Position numbers and translations under genes: made by a program | The notes under the pieces: model-generated | What the model saw: the letters and a program-made list of their open reading frames with translations, nothing else | Told to the model about the DNA's origin: nothing | Databases searched by the model: none | Shown: one piece after another, positions 25,401 to 37,400 of the stretch | How positions within the stretch are numbered: the stretch's first letter is position 1 | Layout of the letters: each line of letters begins with the position of its first letter | NCBI GenBank assembly: GCA_963989385.1 | Contig: OZ022501.1 | Coordinates: 90,256,979-90,320,978 of the forward strand | DNA length: 64,000 nt | Direction of reading: 5' to 3' | Source of the DNA: Ctena decussata | Lineage: Eukaryota > Mollusca > Bivalvia > Lucinida > Lucinidae

Positions 25401-28400
25401 TTGGCTGACATCTTAAGCACTGGGTCACCTCTGACTTTGTCTTTGACATCTAGGGTTATGGGAAAGTACTCAGAGAAAAGGTCTTTGGCCATGGTATGAG
25501 GTGAAATTTTTACAAACCTGAATTTATTTTGCTGAAATTCCACAATGATGCCTAGACCAATGATACCATTAGTATCATAATTCTGTGTATAGACAGTGTA
25601 TCCGAGCTGATGTTTGGTTCTCAGTGTATTAAAGCATGGCTCGTACATTCTTTTCTGAAATAAGCAAACCAGATTACTGCATATTTTCATTAGCTTTGAA
25701 AAATAGCTCAATGTAAGCTCCATCAATATAATACATTTTAGGCTTCAAGATAAATAAATATCCCTTCCAGGGTTTCTAAGACCTTAACATACATGTACCT
25801 CCATGTTTGATAAAAGGTTCTGTATTCATTTCAAACTTTTGCTTAAGGTGTATGCATACAGCAAAGGCAGACCACTATGAGCTTAGAAGATGATGCTTCC
25901 CTTTTCCAGGAAAGTCAATCTGGTCCCAGTTGTTCAAAGCATCTTTAGCTTAACCAAGTCGTTAGTCAAGGATTCACTAAGTCTTCTTTCTAGTGCCTGT
26001 TAAATCAAGAGTCACATATGTTTTGTCTGATATCAAGGCACAGGGTCACCTCTGATTTTTTTTCTCGGATATCTAAAGCACAGGTCACCTCTGACATGTT
26101 CTCTGACATCTAAAGCACTAAGACATCTCATACATTTTCTCTGACACTTAAAGCACTAAGACATCTCATAAATTTTGTCTGACATCTAAAGCTAAAAAAG
26201 CTGTTAAATCAAGGATTCACTAAGTCTTCTTTCTAGTGCCTGTTAAATCAAACTGTTTGATTTTAGGGACAATTACCGTGATTATTTTAGGCTGAGCAGT
26301 CTGATCAGGATATACACTGTTTGAAAATCCATCAGTATCTTTGGACACATTACTGCACTGTAAAACCAAACAGTTCCATTTTCAGCACAATTATGGTAAT
26401 TATTTTAGGTGTCCCAATTTTTTAGAATGTTTACAGTACATTGTATTTGGTTATGAAAAAGAAAGTAAGAATAACCCTTTAATATCTTTAATATGAGAAA
26501 CAAAACAAACAATTCCAGCTCAGACTGATCTCTTCAAGGCCCAGTTGTTCAAAGCATTGTTACTGTAAGAGTCACCCAGTGACAATCCTCAACACAGTTC
26601 TATTTACATTATTCCTACTGACGTACCCCACCCACCGGTGAACATTGGAGAGCTACGACTGAAAAGACGATGTTACCCTTCGAGATGTTAATACTTACTT
26701 CAGTTACTGATGAACAGAGCTAACCTTAATAATTCTAAACACTTGTGAACTTAGATGATTCAATAATTAGACTGGCACTCCCTATTCTCACGGTACTAAG
26801 GATACAAGCAAGTCTGGCTAATTAAGGAGAGCCAACAACCCAACATACTATATGTAGTTAAGCCCTCTAGTATTTCATCTAAGCCTCAAGGCAGTTTTGT
26901 ATTTTCTACTTTCTGATGAGTGTCATATTTTTAATTGCACACAGCACTACCCCAAAATGGTAAGGCAGAAATACAGACTCCATATTCTCACGGTACATGG
27001 CTGTTTGCCTCAATGTTAGCAGACTGAATGCAAGCAGAAATATTTTCTTATTTAAAATGGTTAATATAACCATTCTTCAATTAAATAAAGCAAGAAATAA
27101 CATGACCAGACAATGATTTTCTATTTTATCGCCACTTTTATCACCCCGGGGTGTTCCTTGTTACCGCCTTAGGTATTTTTTCACTAATTGGACTTTTATA
27201 AGTCATAGAAGCTTAAAAAAAGACAGAACTGACATCTAAAGTGTTCTGGTACTTTGTATTCCTGAAGCCTGTAAGCCAATATAAAAATAAGGAGACATGT
27301 ATCTCTGAGGGCTTTTATAAAGCACTACCGCGAGAATGTGATTGCCGCGAGAATATGGAGTTCGAGTATACTTACTAACATTCTCCTGAAGTTCCGATTG
27401 CTACAGCTGACTGTTGAAACATGTGGGAATGTCACGTTATTGACTCACTTTACATCAAGTTTTTAAGCTTTACAATTGTTCTATTGCATAGCAGAATGAA
27501 GTCTCTTACACATAAGATATCGTAGAATTTGAGACTGTTCTGGGCATGTTCAAAAAAAATGTGACCAAAGTGTGACATTGGAGGTCAAAAATAAACACTC
27601 TGCCACAGTTTTAAGTTTTATTCCAGACTCATCTACAGTGCTTCCAGTCTACAAAACTGTATAGATTTTAATAATAGCATTACTAGTAAAATTTTATGAC
27701 AATTTTTGTGAGGAAATTTACACCCAAAATCTGTTAGAATGGCCAAATTTTATGAAAGCTTTGGAAGGCTAAAATCATGATCCTATCACTTAAGTTTCTA
27801 TCATTTGATGCAGGGCACTTCTAAATTATGAAAATAAGTGCTGTTTTCTGTCAGAAACCGCTGAATGATAAAAAACCTCAAATTTTAACTTCATTTTGAC
27901 ACACTTTTTCAGATGTAGAGTTCTAAAAACTTTCATATCTTATATTTACTTGACTGTACCTCAATAAAATGTGCATTGGAATGATGCCATATGAGTAGAG
28001 AACTATTCTAGAAAATGATTGTTCATATAAAAAGATATAGGTAGTGGTGATGCAGTGTCAAAAACGTGCAAAAAGTTTCAAGGAATGTGTTACACTCCTG
28101 AGTATTATTTCCAAACTGCTCTAATTTGCATCACAAGAGCTTTAAGTCAATGATAAAGCATTCCACGTAATAAAGTAGCACCAACTGCATGTTGTTAACA
28201 TCATTTTTTCCAGGTTTATTGGCCTCTTTAACAAGAAAACTTGGTCTGATGCTCAGGAGTGTAACACTTTACAGCCATTTGTTGCACTGTATAAAAAAGT
28301 TGAATTATCTGCCTTTAAATTTCATTATTTTGTTGTCTTCTCTTTATATTTGCAACTTGCACTCGTAGCTGTAGCAAAAACTAAAACCATATCTCTTAAC

Positions 28401-31400
28401 TCACGCTTGGTAGTACCACAATATACTTGCTATTTCGGCTATCTAAATGCACAACAATCAAACAGATATATACTGAATTTAATTTTCTTCTTCCCTCTTT
28501 CTTTTGGTAATTGAACAGTTTTCTTTACCTGACTATCATTACCTGTTTACAAAAGACATTATAGAAGCGAAGTTCCATACTAGTTTCAGAAGTTGATGGT
28601 CACATTATAAATCAGTAGAAAATGTCCCTTCCTGAAATATCATTAACCTCAAAATCTTACCAAAACAGACGGCACTGCATCAAAAAACATTTTCAGATGT
28701 TGGAAACATATATTTAGTATGAATTTATCCAAACATGTGGATGTAAAGGAAGAAAAAGTGTCCAAAATGACATTAAACTTAAAAAAACTCAGGAGTGTAA
28801 CACCTTGCACTATACATGTCAGAGCAAAACCCGAATTTAATCACAAAATATCATTATCTTGGTCATTCTTATCTAATTATTTCTCACAAAACACTTGATA
28901 GCCATGTATGGTTATTATTTAGAATGCCTCATAGTGATAGATATGAAGAAAATGGAATCTCAAAATCTTCTACTTTTTGTCGATTTCATGGCAGTGCAGC
29001 TTTATTTACATTAAGAAGTTAACTATATGTTCCAAAATTGCATGAGGGGGGCTTGGTCTTCATTTATGAGCACAATAAATGAAAATTATAATGCTTGTGG
29101 TAAAGAAATAAGCTATTTTTGTCTTTTTTCAAAAAAGTGTTACACTCCTGAGTGGCTCAAATGTTACATATGAAGAAACTAAAAGCCAAGATGAAGACTG
29201 CCTGAGTACCACTTACCATGATGGGTCAAAGACTTTTCATACAAGGCATAGAAGTTTACTAAAGCTACCCTTGGGAAAAGTTATGGGGTTCCAAATGTCA
29301 AATGTTACACTCCTGAGTTCAAGGGGTACTTGAGAAGAAGTTGTTTACATTCTGAGATGGATGCCGGTAAAGCAACTGGAAAATTTGCAATACGATATAC
29401 CATTTTTGTTCAGTGTTTCAAACCATGTTATAGAGATTAGAAGCATCAAATATAAAAATCACATCCATTAAGATGAGAACCTCCTCTTTTTTGGTGCACC
29501 AGAAAATCAGCATAGTGCTGTTGAGGTTAGCATTACTAATTCCATGGGTGATGATGAAAGGACATTAATCATACATTTTCATGCAGCCCAAAGGACTGGA
29601 AAGTCAAAAAGATGGCTACTAGGTATGGTAACCGGCACAGTTTTGTAAAATTGCATGCTGAAAATTCAGTAATCAAAAAAATGTCACACAAAAAGCGTTA
29701 CACTCCTGAGTTTTTTGGCTATATTTTTGACCATAACTTTTTTATTACTCAAAGTATTTCAATGAAACTTGGCAGTTATCTTCAAGGCAACATGATACAT
29801 CTTCAGCAACAAAAATAATGTACTATTATAGTCCTGTTTTCTTTAAATTTCTCTGAAATGCTTTGGTCACATTTTTTTTGAACATGCCCTTCTGTAGATA
29901 TTGCTGCAAAGTCCATTTATTGTGATATTTATCCAGTTTTAGCCACATTTAAAGCAGTTTGAATCATTGCGGAAGTAAACTTAAGCCGATTTACCTTGAC
30001 CCTGTAGCCAGCGTCCCTGACCTTAAAACCTGTTCTTGTTCAATATTTACGCTCATTGAGGGTAGAACCCTAGTAGTTTTTTATTCTAGATGTAAGTTTA
30101 AAGCAAAGGACTGCCTTAATTTCAAGAGGGACTTCTTAAAGTCAACTTTTTAATGTTATTTTCGTGGCTATTTGCGAAGCGCAACTAGATTTGCGATCTG
30201 GTGACTAAAATTCCTACGCTGATGACATTAGCGTTTGATGGAGGTCCTTTTAGTAATTACGAGGTCCGAAGCAGTAATGTTTACTGTTTCGAACTCCATA
30301 ACTACCAAGGTACAAAAGGACTTCCATCATTTGTTATCGGACTGCACTGTTTTTATATAGGAAACGATTGTTTCCCTAGCTGCCCAAAAATAGTACGTAA
30401 TTCTTGTGATCCGATTGGCTGATCTAGTCACATGGTACTATCCCAGATACTATATAAGAAAGTGAGCAGCGCTGATTCGCTATCCATTCTCAAGTTTGAG
30501 ACCCGCCAAATTTAAATTCCAAAACAACTTTAAAGAGGGATAATCACATTACCCTTAAGGTACAGAGCATGGCAGTCGAGTTATGTTTCTTGTATCAAAC
30601 TAAGAGTCTGCATAACTGCTGTTTAGACTCTTATTGCTTTATTTTACTGTACGAGATGAGAAACGTTCACTTTGTTTACATTTTGCCTACTCTAGTTCTA
30701 CAAGCATAAATGAAGTTAAACATTTTTCACTGACTCTACACCTTGCTGCTGAAGATTTTAACTTATACCATCCTACAGTTTGCTACTTTCTGGCCTATAT
30801 ACAGCCGCTTTATATCTTTGAAGTTGTTTTACTTGCTCACTTGCACGAATGGATCCCACCACATACCCGATGCCGGAGATGAATTAGTCTAGTGTGTCAT
30901 TTACCGTATTTCGCGATAAGTGCGACTACTTACCGAAGTTATTCGCGGATGAAATTGTACGCAGAGCTGGAGTACCATGTCATTAGATCAGCCATGTTAT
31001 TGTGTTATATATGAAGTGCGGTGGTGTAGCTGGGGTATACCTTGTGAGTTATTCTATGAACTTTAGAGTTTTCAGAGTGTTCTACAATGTTTGGACTCTT
31101 AAGACTTATAGATGCCAGACCTTAGTGGGGGAACTTCAATAAGACGCCAGTGCAGACCCAGCTACACACCCACACCCCTGATGTTAAAAGATATGAATGC
31201 TTAGTATGAATGATCTCATTCTTCACTGTATTTACTAAATACAAAATTCACGTATTAATAGGCTTAAATGAATAAATGACTGTGTGTAACTGAACTTTCT
31301 TGCTTTATTTTGATCTTATATCCAAGAATAACTTCAAGCTTGGTCACCCCTACCCTGAGGTGCCTTGCATTTGGTGTCAGAAGTGGGATGTCTACTAATA

Positions 31401-34400
31401 TGACATCCAGTGATACGAATCAACGCAAGAAGACATGGAGAAGAATTGTATGTGGTGGTTAAAATGATAACATCAATAAATTATGAACTCTTATTTTATT
31501 ATGAGTGTTAATAAACTATATACTCCCAAGTGAAGAGACTCAATTTTCTTTTAAGGCTTTAAGATGGCAGATAGCGATAGCGATACGGAAATTCAGTTCA
31601 ACATGCAGGGCCAGGAGGGCCAAGGGGACGTCTTCAGGGATAGTAGTCCAGTTGATGCTGATAGGGGTGATTTACGTCTTGAGAATCCTCTCCCAGTTTC
31701 CCAACCTATAATACATCATGAAGACATGCATAGAAGTCGTTCACATGACAGTCATAGTATCCTGAGTCCCCGTGGAAGTCCTGTTCCCCATGGTAATGGT
31801 AGGCTAGGCCGTAGTATGTCCAGTGCTAGTGAGCACTTTAGGCGTCCTTCTCCAAGCCCTTATGGCCGTAACTCCCCACGAGCATTCCGCAGCCCACAGA
31901 GGCATGAAGAGCCAGTAATTAGACCAATTACAGGTCGGCACCGTTTGCAAGTGAAACCAGAGTTTTATACAGGTGATGAAGACTGGGATCAGTACATTTC
32001 TCACTTCCAAAATTGTGCTGACCTTGGTCGTTGGACTGAGATGGACAAAGCCTTAACTTTATCTGCCTGCCTAAAGGGTCAAGCCAGAGCGTTCTACTTA
32101 GGATTAAGTTCACTAGACCGTAGCTCATACTACAGACTTGTCCAGAAGTTAAGTGAGCGTTTGGGTAGTGTCCGTCAGCAGAGTCGCTACCTTACTAAGT
32201 TTGAGACTAGAAAGCGCAAGCCTGGAGAGGCGATTGCTTCCCTTGGAGATGACCTGAGACTTTTAGCCCAAAGAGCCTATCCTGATTTAGGGACGGATGC
32301 ACAGGAGTCCCTTGCCTTACACCAATTCTACAAAGGTATAACTTTAGAGATGAAATGCCGATGCATTGATCGTGACTGCAGGACTGTAGAGTCTGCAGTG
32401 CAAGTGGTTGAGCGGTATGAATCCATTTTAGGTGAAGGCAATGAGAAGAAGAAGAGCAATGTTCGTGCTGTTAATAACGTTTCTGAAGCAGGTCCCTCCA
32501 GTGTCAGGCCCTACCCAAACCGTAATAACAACAGGCCCAAACCTAATGACAGGTCCCAGACTCCTAACGCCACCGAACTTCTTCTTAAACAGGTACTTGA
32601 TCGCCTGGATAAACTTGAAGGTACCCCTTCCACTACAGTTAGAAGAAACTATGACCCTAAGCCCTACTATCGTCGTGGTTCATGTTTTATTTGCCAATCC
32701 ACAGACCATTACATTAAAGACTGTCCAATCCATCAGAGATGCCAGTCTGAGGTGCAAACTACAAACAACAAAACGTCTGAAAACGAGAATCCGTCTGCTT
32801 TGTAGGCCAGGAGTCGACGGGTAAGATATGGCCTAACATAGATGCTGACTTGGCTGCATGGATAGGACACTTAGGTGACTCCACCTCCACCAGATGGGAC
32901 AACGGTTTCTATGTTGATTGCAACATTCTTGATAGTCATGCTGCCTTTCTGGTTGACAGTGGGTCTACAGCAACTTTAGTTTCAACAAAATTATTCCAGT
33001 CCATCCAAGAAGAGAAGCGCCCCAAGCTGGTGCCAATGAAAGACAAAGTACGAGGTGCTAATGGTGGTGATATTGAAGTGATGGGAATAGCAGATATACC
33101 TCTAGAGCTTGGTGGTGTTTGTTTCTTCCAGACAGCTATAGTTTGCAGCATACTCCCGGATGGCATTTTAGGACAAGACTTTATGCTAAGATTTGCCAGT
33201 CGAATTGATTACAAGCGAATGCTGATAGAGACTAGTGTGAACACCATACCTTGCTGGGTGGGTGGAGAAACAGAAGTAGTTAGCCATGTTGTTCTCCAGG
33301 ACACAGTCACAATCCCTCCTTGGTCATGCCAGCACGTTCAAGTCAGCATTCCAAAAGCAGATAAACTCTCGGATTCAGGCTATGTTACACCATCCAGTTC
33401 CTTGCTTAAAAGCAAAAGTGTATCCCTAGTTGATGGCATAGTTGACACATCAGTTGTGCTAGCTACTGTCCAGATGATAAACGTGGGCGATGCAGATGAA
33501 ACAATATACTCTGGAACACCAGTGGGCACTTGTGAGTCCTTTTACGATAAAGAGTATGCAGAAAGCGTGAACGTTGCAACAGCTATCAAAGACTTGACAG
33601 ACCAGCCGCCTTCTAAGGTCTTACCTGAGCATCTACAAGATCTGTGGGAGAGAAGTAGTGTTCACCTTAGTAGTGCAGAGCAGGAAGTCTTGGCTGATTT
33701 GCTAAACAGATACCAGCATGTTTTTGCCCAGTCCTCAGAAGATCTTGGCCGCACAGATAGAGTCCAACACAAGATAAACACTGGTGTTGCAGCTCCGTGC
33801 CGTCAGCCACCTAGAAGACAGCCAATAGGGAAGAGAGACATCGAAAAGCAGGAGGTCTTGAAGATGCTGGAACGCAACGTCATAGAACCCTCTAATAGTG
33901 CTTGGTCCTCACCCATAGTCTTGGTCACAAAGAAGGATGGTTCTACAAGGTTTTGCGTTGATTATCGTCGCGTCAATGACCTTACTGTTAAAGATGCCTA
34001 TCCCATCCCAAGAGTAGATGAATGTCTGGATTCTCTTTCCGGGTCTAAGTGGTTCAAGTGCCTTGATCTTAACTCAGGGTTTTGGCAGATTGGGCTAAAC
34101 CCTGGTGACAAGGAGAAAACAGCATTTGCAACAAGTCTTGGCCTGTACCAGTTCACAGTTATGCCGTTTGGATTAGCCAATGCGCCCTCTACATTTGAAA
34201 GGCTCATGGAAGACGTCATGAGGGGCCTTCAATGGGAAGTCTGTCTCATTTACATGGATGACGTCATCGTGCCCAGTGCCACATTCGAAGACAGTATTGC
34301 GCGACTAGAACTCGTCTTCCAAAGACTTTCCGAGGCCGATTTAAAGCTAAAGCCATCCAAATGCATCCTGTTCCAACGCCAAGTGAAGTTCTTGGGCCAC

Positions 34401-37400
34401 ATCGTATCTGAAGAAGGTATCAGCACAGACTACGATAAGATTCAAGCTGTCGAAAACTGGCCTATCCCAAAAAGTGCCAAGCAGGTCAGAAGTTTCTTAG
34501 GCCTCTGCTCATACTACCGCCGCTTCGTTCTGGATTTTGCAAGGATTGCAAGACCCTTGCATAAACTATGTGAGAAGGGAAACAAGTTTGCATGGTCTGA
34601 TGAGTGTCAAGAATCCTTTACAGCCCTAAAGGAAGCCCTAACTACAGCCCCTGTCCTTGCATATCCGATCCTTGGTCAGCAGTTTGTACTGGATACAGAT
34701 GCCAGTGAACATTCAGTTGGCGCAATTCTCTCTCAAGTCCAAGAAGGTCGAGAATGTGTGATTGCATGCATGAGCAAGGCAATGAACTCGCATGAACAGG
34801 TTTACTGTGTCACTAGGAAAGAGCTTTTAGCAGTGATAGTGGCCCTGAAAAACTTCCATACTTACCTCTATGGACAGAATGTTCTTCTGCGTACGGACAA
34901 TGCTGCTGTTAGCTGGATGCGAAGTTTGAAAAGACCAACAGGTCAAGTCGCAAGATGGCTTCAAGAGCTGGACACATATGATATCACTGTTGTCCACAGG
35001 CCTGGCAAAAGGCATGTTAATGCAGACGCCCTTTCTAGGATGCCATGCAAAGCCTGTAAACGCCAACAGGAAAGCTCTAGCGCTGACACGGATGACTCTG
35101 ATGTTGAGATGGAGAAATCGATGCCTGTTAAGGACAACGGTGAAGACAAGTGTGCACAGACTTATGCAGTCACAAGACAGCAAGACTCTGAGGGATTCAT
35201 CACAGGACCTGTCCTACTTGATGGCTGGAATCAATCTGACATCAGACAAAGCCAGATAAACGATGCTGAGATTGGTCCAATTTTAATTCTCCTAGAAGAG
35301 AGCAAACCCAGGCCAGCATGGTCAACTATATCAGACAGATCTTCCTTCTTTAAAACCCTGTGGAGAAACTGGGATAGGCTCCAAGTACATGCTACCATTT
35401 TGTACCGGAGATGGTCATCTGAAGACTCTATGCCAGATATCCTCCAACTTATTGTCCCAAAATGTAAGCGCACACAGGTCATGAAAATGCATCATTGCAT
35501 TCCATCAGCAGCACATCTGGATGCCAAGCGTACTATGGAACGCATAAAAACAGGTTTCTACTGGCCTGGAATGAAATTAGATGTTACTGAGTTTTGCAGG
35601 CTTTGTGATTCCTGTGCTGCCAGAAAACCCTCTCCTAAGCAGAATAAGGCACCTATGGGTCATATCCTGAGTGGGGCTCCTATGGAGAAAATATGCCTAG
35701 ATATTCTTGGACCCCTGCCCATTACCCACCAAAGAAACAAGTACATACTTGTTATGACTGATATTTTCACAAAGTGGACAGAAGCAGTCTCCTTACCCGA
35801 CCAAGAGGCACTTACCATTACTAAGGCCTTTATCGATGTTTTCGCTAGCCGTTTCGGTACGCCCTTACAAGTCCATTCCGATCAAGGACGTAATTTTGAA
35901 GCCAGAATCTTCCAAGAGATGTGCACTTACCTGCAGATTGAGAAGACCCGAACAACTAGTCTAAGACCCCAAGCTAATGGTTCTGTGGAGCGGTTCAACA
36001 AAACTTTGGTTAACATGTTGTCCATGTATTGCCAAGATGACCAAGCACAATGGGATGAATATCTCCAGCAAGTTATGATGGCTTACCGTGCATCCGTGAA
36101 TTCTAGTACAGGAAAGACACCTAACATGATGACCTTGGGAAGAGAAGTCATACTTCCAATGCAAGCTGTGATTGGTAAACCTACCTTGGATGACGATGAT
36201 AGCACTGATGTTGGTGACTACCTTTCCAAGCTTCAGACAAACATGTTGAAGGTCCATGAAATTGCAAGTGCTAATCTCAGAAAAGCAGCCATCTACCAGA
36301 AGCGATATTATGATACTCACAGCAGAAGGGCTCAGATGAGACATTTGGAAGCTGGCCAGCTTGTGTGGCTCCATGAGCCATCCCGAAAGATTGGAGTTTG
36401 CCACAAGTTGATGAATAAGTGGAAGGGTCCCTACCTTGTCACTAGAAAGCTCGATGACCTCATCTATCTTGTCAGGAAATCCCCGAGTCAGCATGTCAAA
36501 GCTTACCACCTTGATCGCCTTTTGCCGTACCGTGGAAGAAACATACCACAGTGGGTTGTGAAGATGAAGAGGAAGATGACGCTAGGGACAGAGGGAAGTG
36601 GGAGGACTGGATCTGAGGGCTAGACTGGCTGACAAGATTATATTTTTACACATAATCACAGCGATGAGCAGCTGCATCGTCTGTTTACCTGGTTCTTGAG
36701 CTGGCCACTCAAGATACCCTATATGTTACTCCAGAGAAGCGGGCGGAGAGTTATCATTTCTCTTCTGTTTCCCAAGATGGAGATAGGGGGGAAGTGAGAT
36801 GACTGGATCCGGGGGCTAGACTGGGTAACTTTTTGAGTTTACTCAACCTTTATGTGTCAGTCCAGAGAAGCGGGCAGAGAGTTATCACTTCCCTACTGTT
36901 TTTAGAAGACAACAACAACACCATATAACCTGTGATATGTTTTATTTTACATCCCTATACAATGTAAAATGACATGGTACTACAGCGCTATTATCGTAAC
37001 ATGAGAAATATAAACCTTCTTACTTACCGCGGTTAAGTTTTGGCTGGCTGGGATCCATTCGTGCTTTCCTTTGTCCACCATATCTAAGCAAGCCGTTCCC
37101 AACCATATCGTTTCAGATGAGTCAACACATTTGCTGGTTGTGTAACAGAATGGAGGACAGAAAGGCAGACCTTAAACATCATCTGATTTCGATCCATGAC
37201 AAGTTGAGAATTGTTTGCCCTTGGTGTCCTAATAAAGAGCTGACATTCCGTAAAGCAGTAGACTTGAAACAACATGTGAAGTCCAACCATAAAACTGTGC
37301 GTAGAGAAGCCCCCGCAGATTGTTTTGGGGAGCCAAACTGTTTCTGGCTGGCCGTGAATCCTAAGGACTACTTAAGGATCATCAACCCTACCAAGTGGAA

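Larger units (their letters stand above)
26564..31369 (+). repeat. 5' LTR, interrupted by two nested insertions
   Basis: Begins TGTAAGAGTCACCCAGTGAC and ends GGTGCCTTGCA. Insertions at 26770-27368 and 27542-29889 expand it to 4806 bp. Without them it matches the 3' LTR base for base except near 30265, 30317, 30414 and 31007. Short ORFs seen here recur identically in the 3' LTR and look non-coding. Confidence 0.95.

Noticed and set aside
20540..25456. CRISPR-like array
   Set aside because: No alternation of constant repeat and unique spacer; units vary continuously, the genome is animal, and there are no cas genes.
25337..25726. A single 129-residue minus-strand gene
   Set aside because: Only 25518-25654 matches the peptidase family; the rest is minisatellite or intron read through the splice sites.
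29612..29818. 68-codon ORF conserved between the two 2.35-kb elements, containing a YTPE peptide seen in several small ORFs
   Set aside because: Between copies most changes alter the protein and few are silent; the recurring peptide is just the translation of the 15-bp DNA word.
29959..30882. Three ORFs repeated identically at 40613-41536
   Set aside because: They are duplicated because they lie in the two LTRs; no domain, and they overlap the LTR promoter region.
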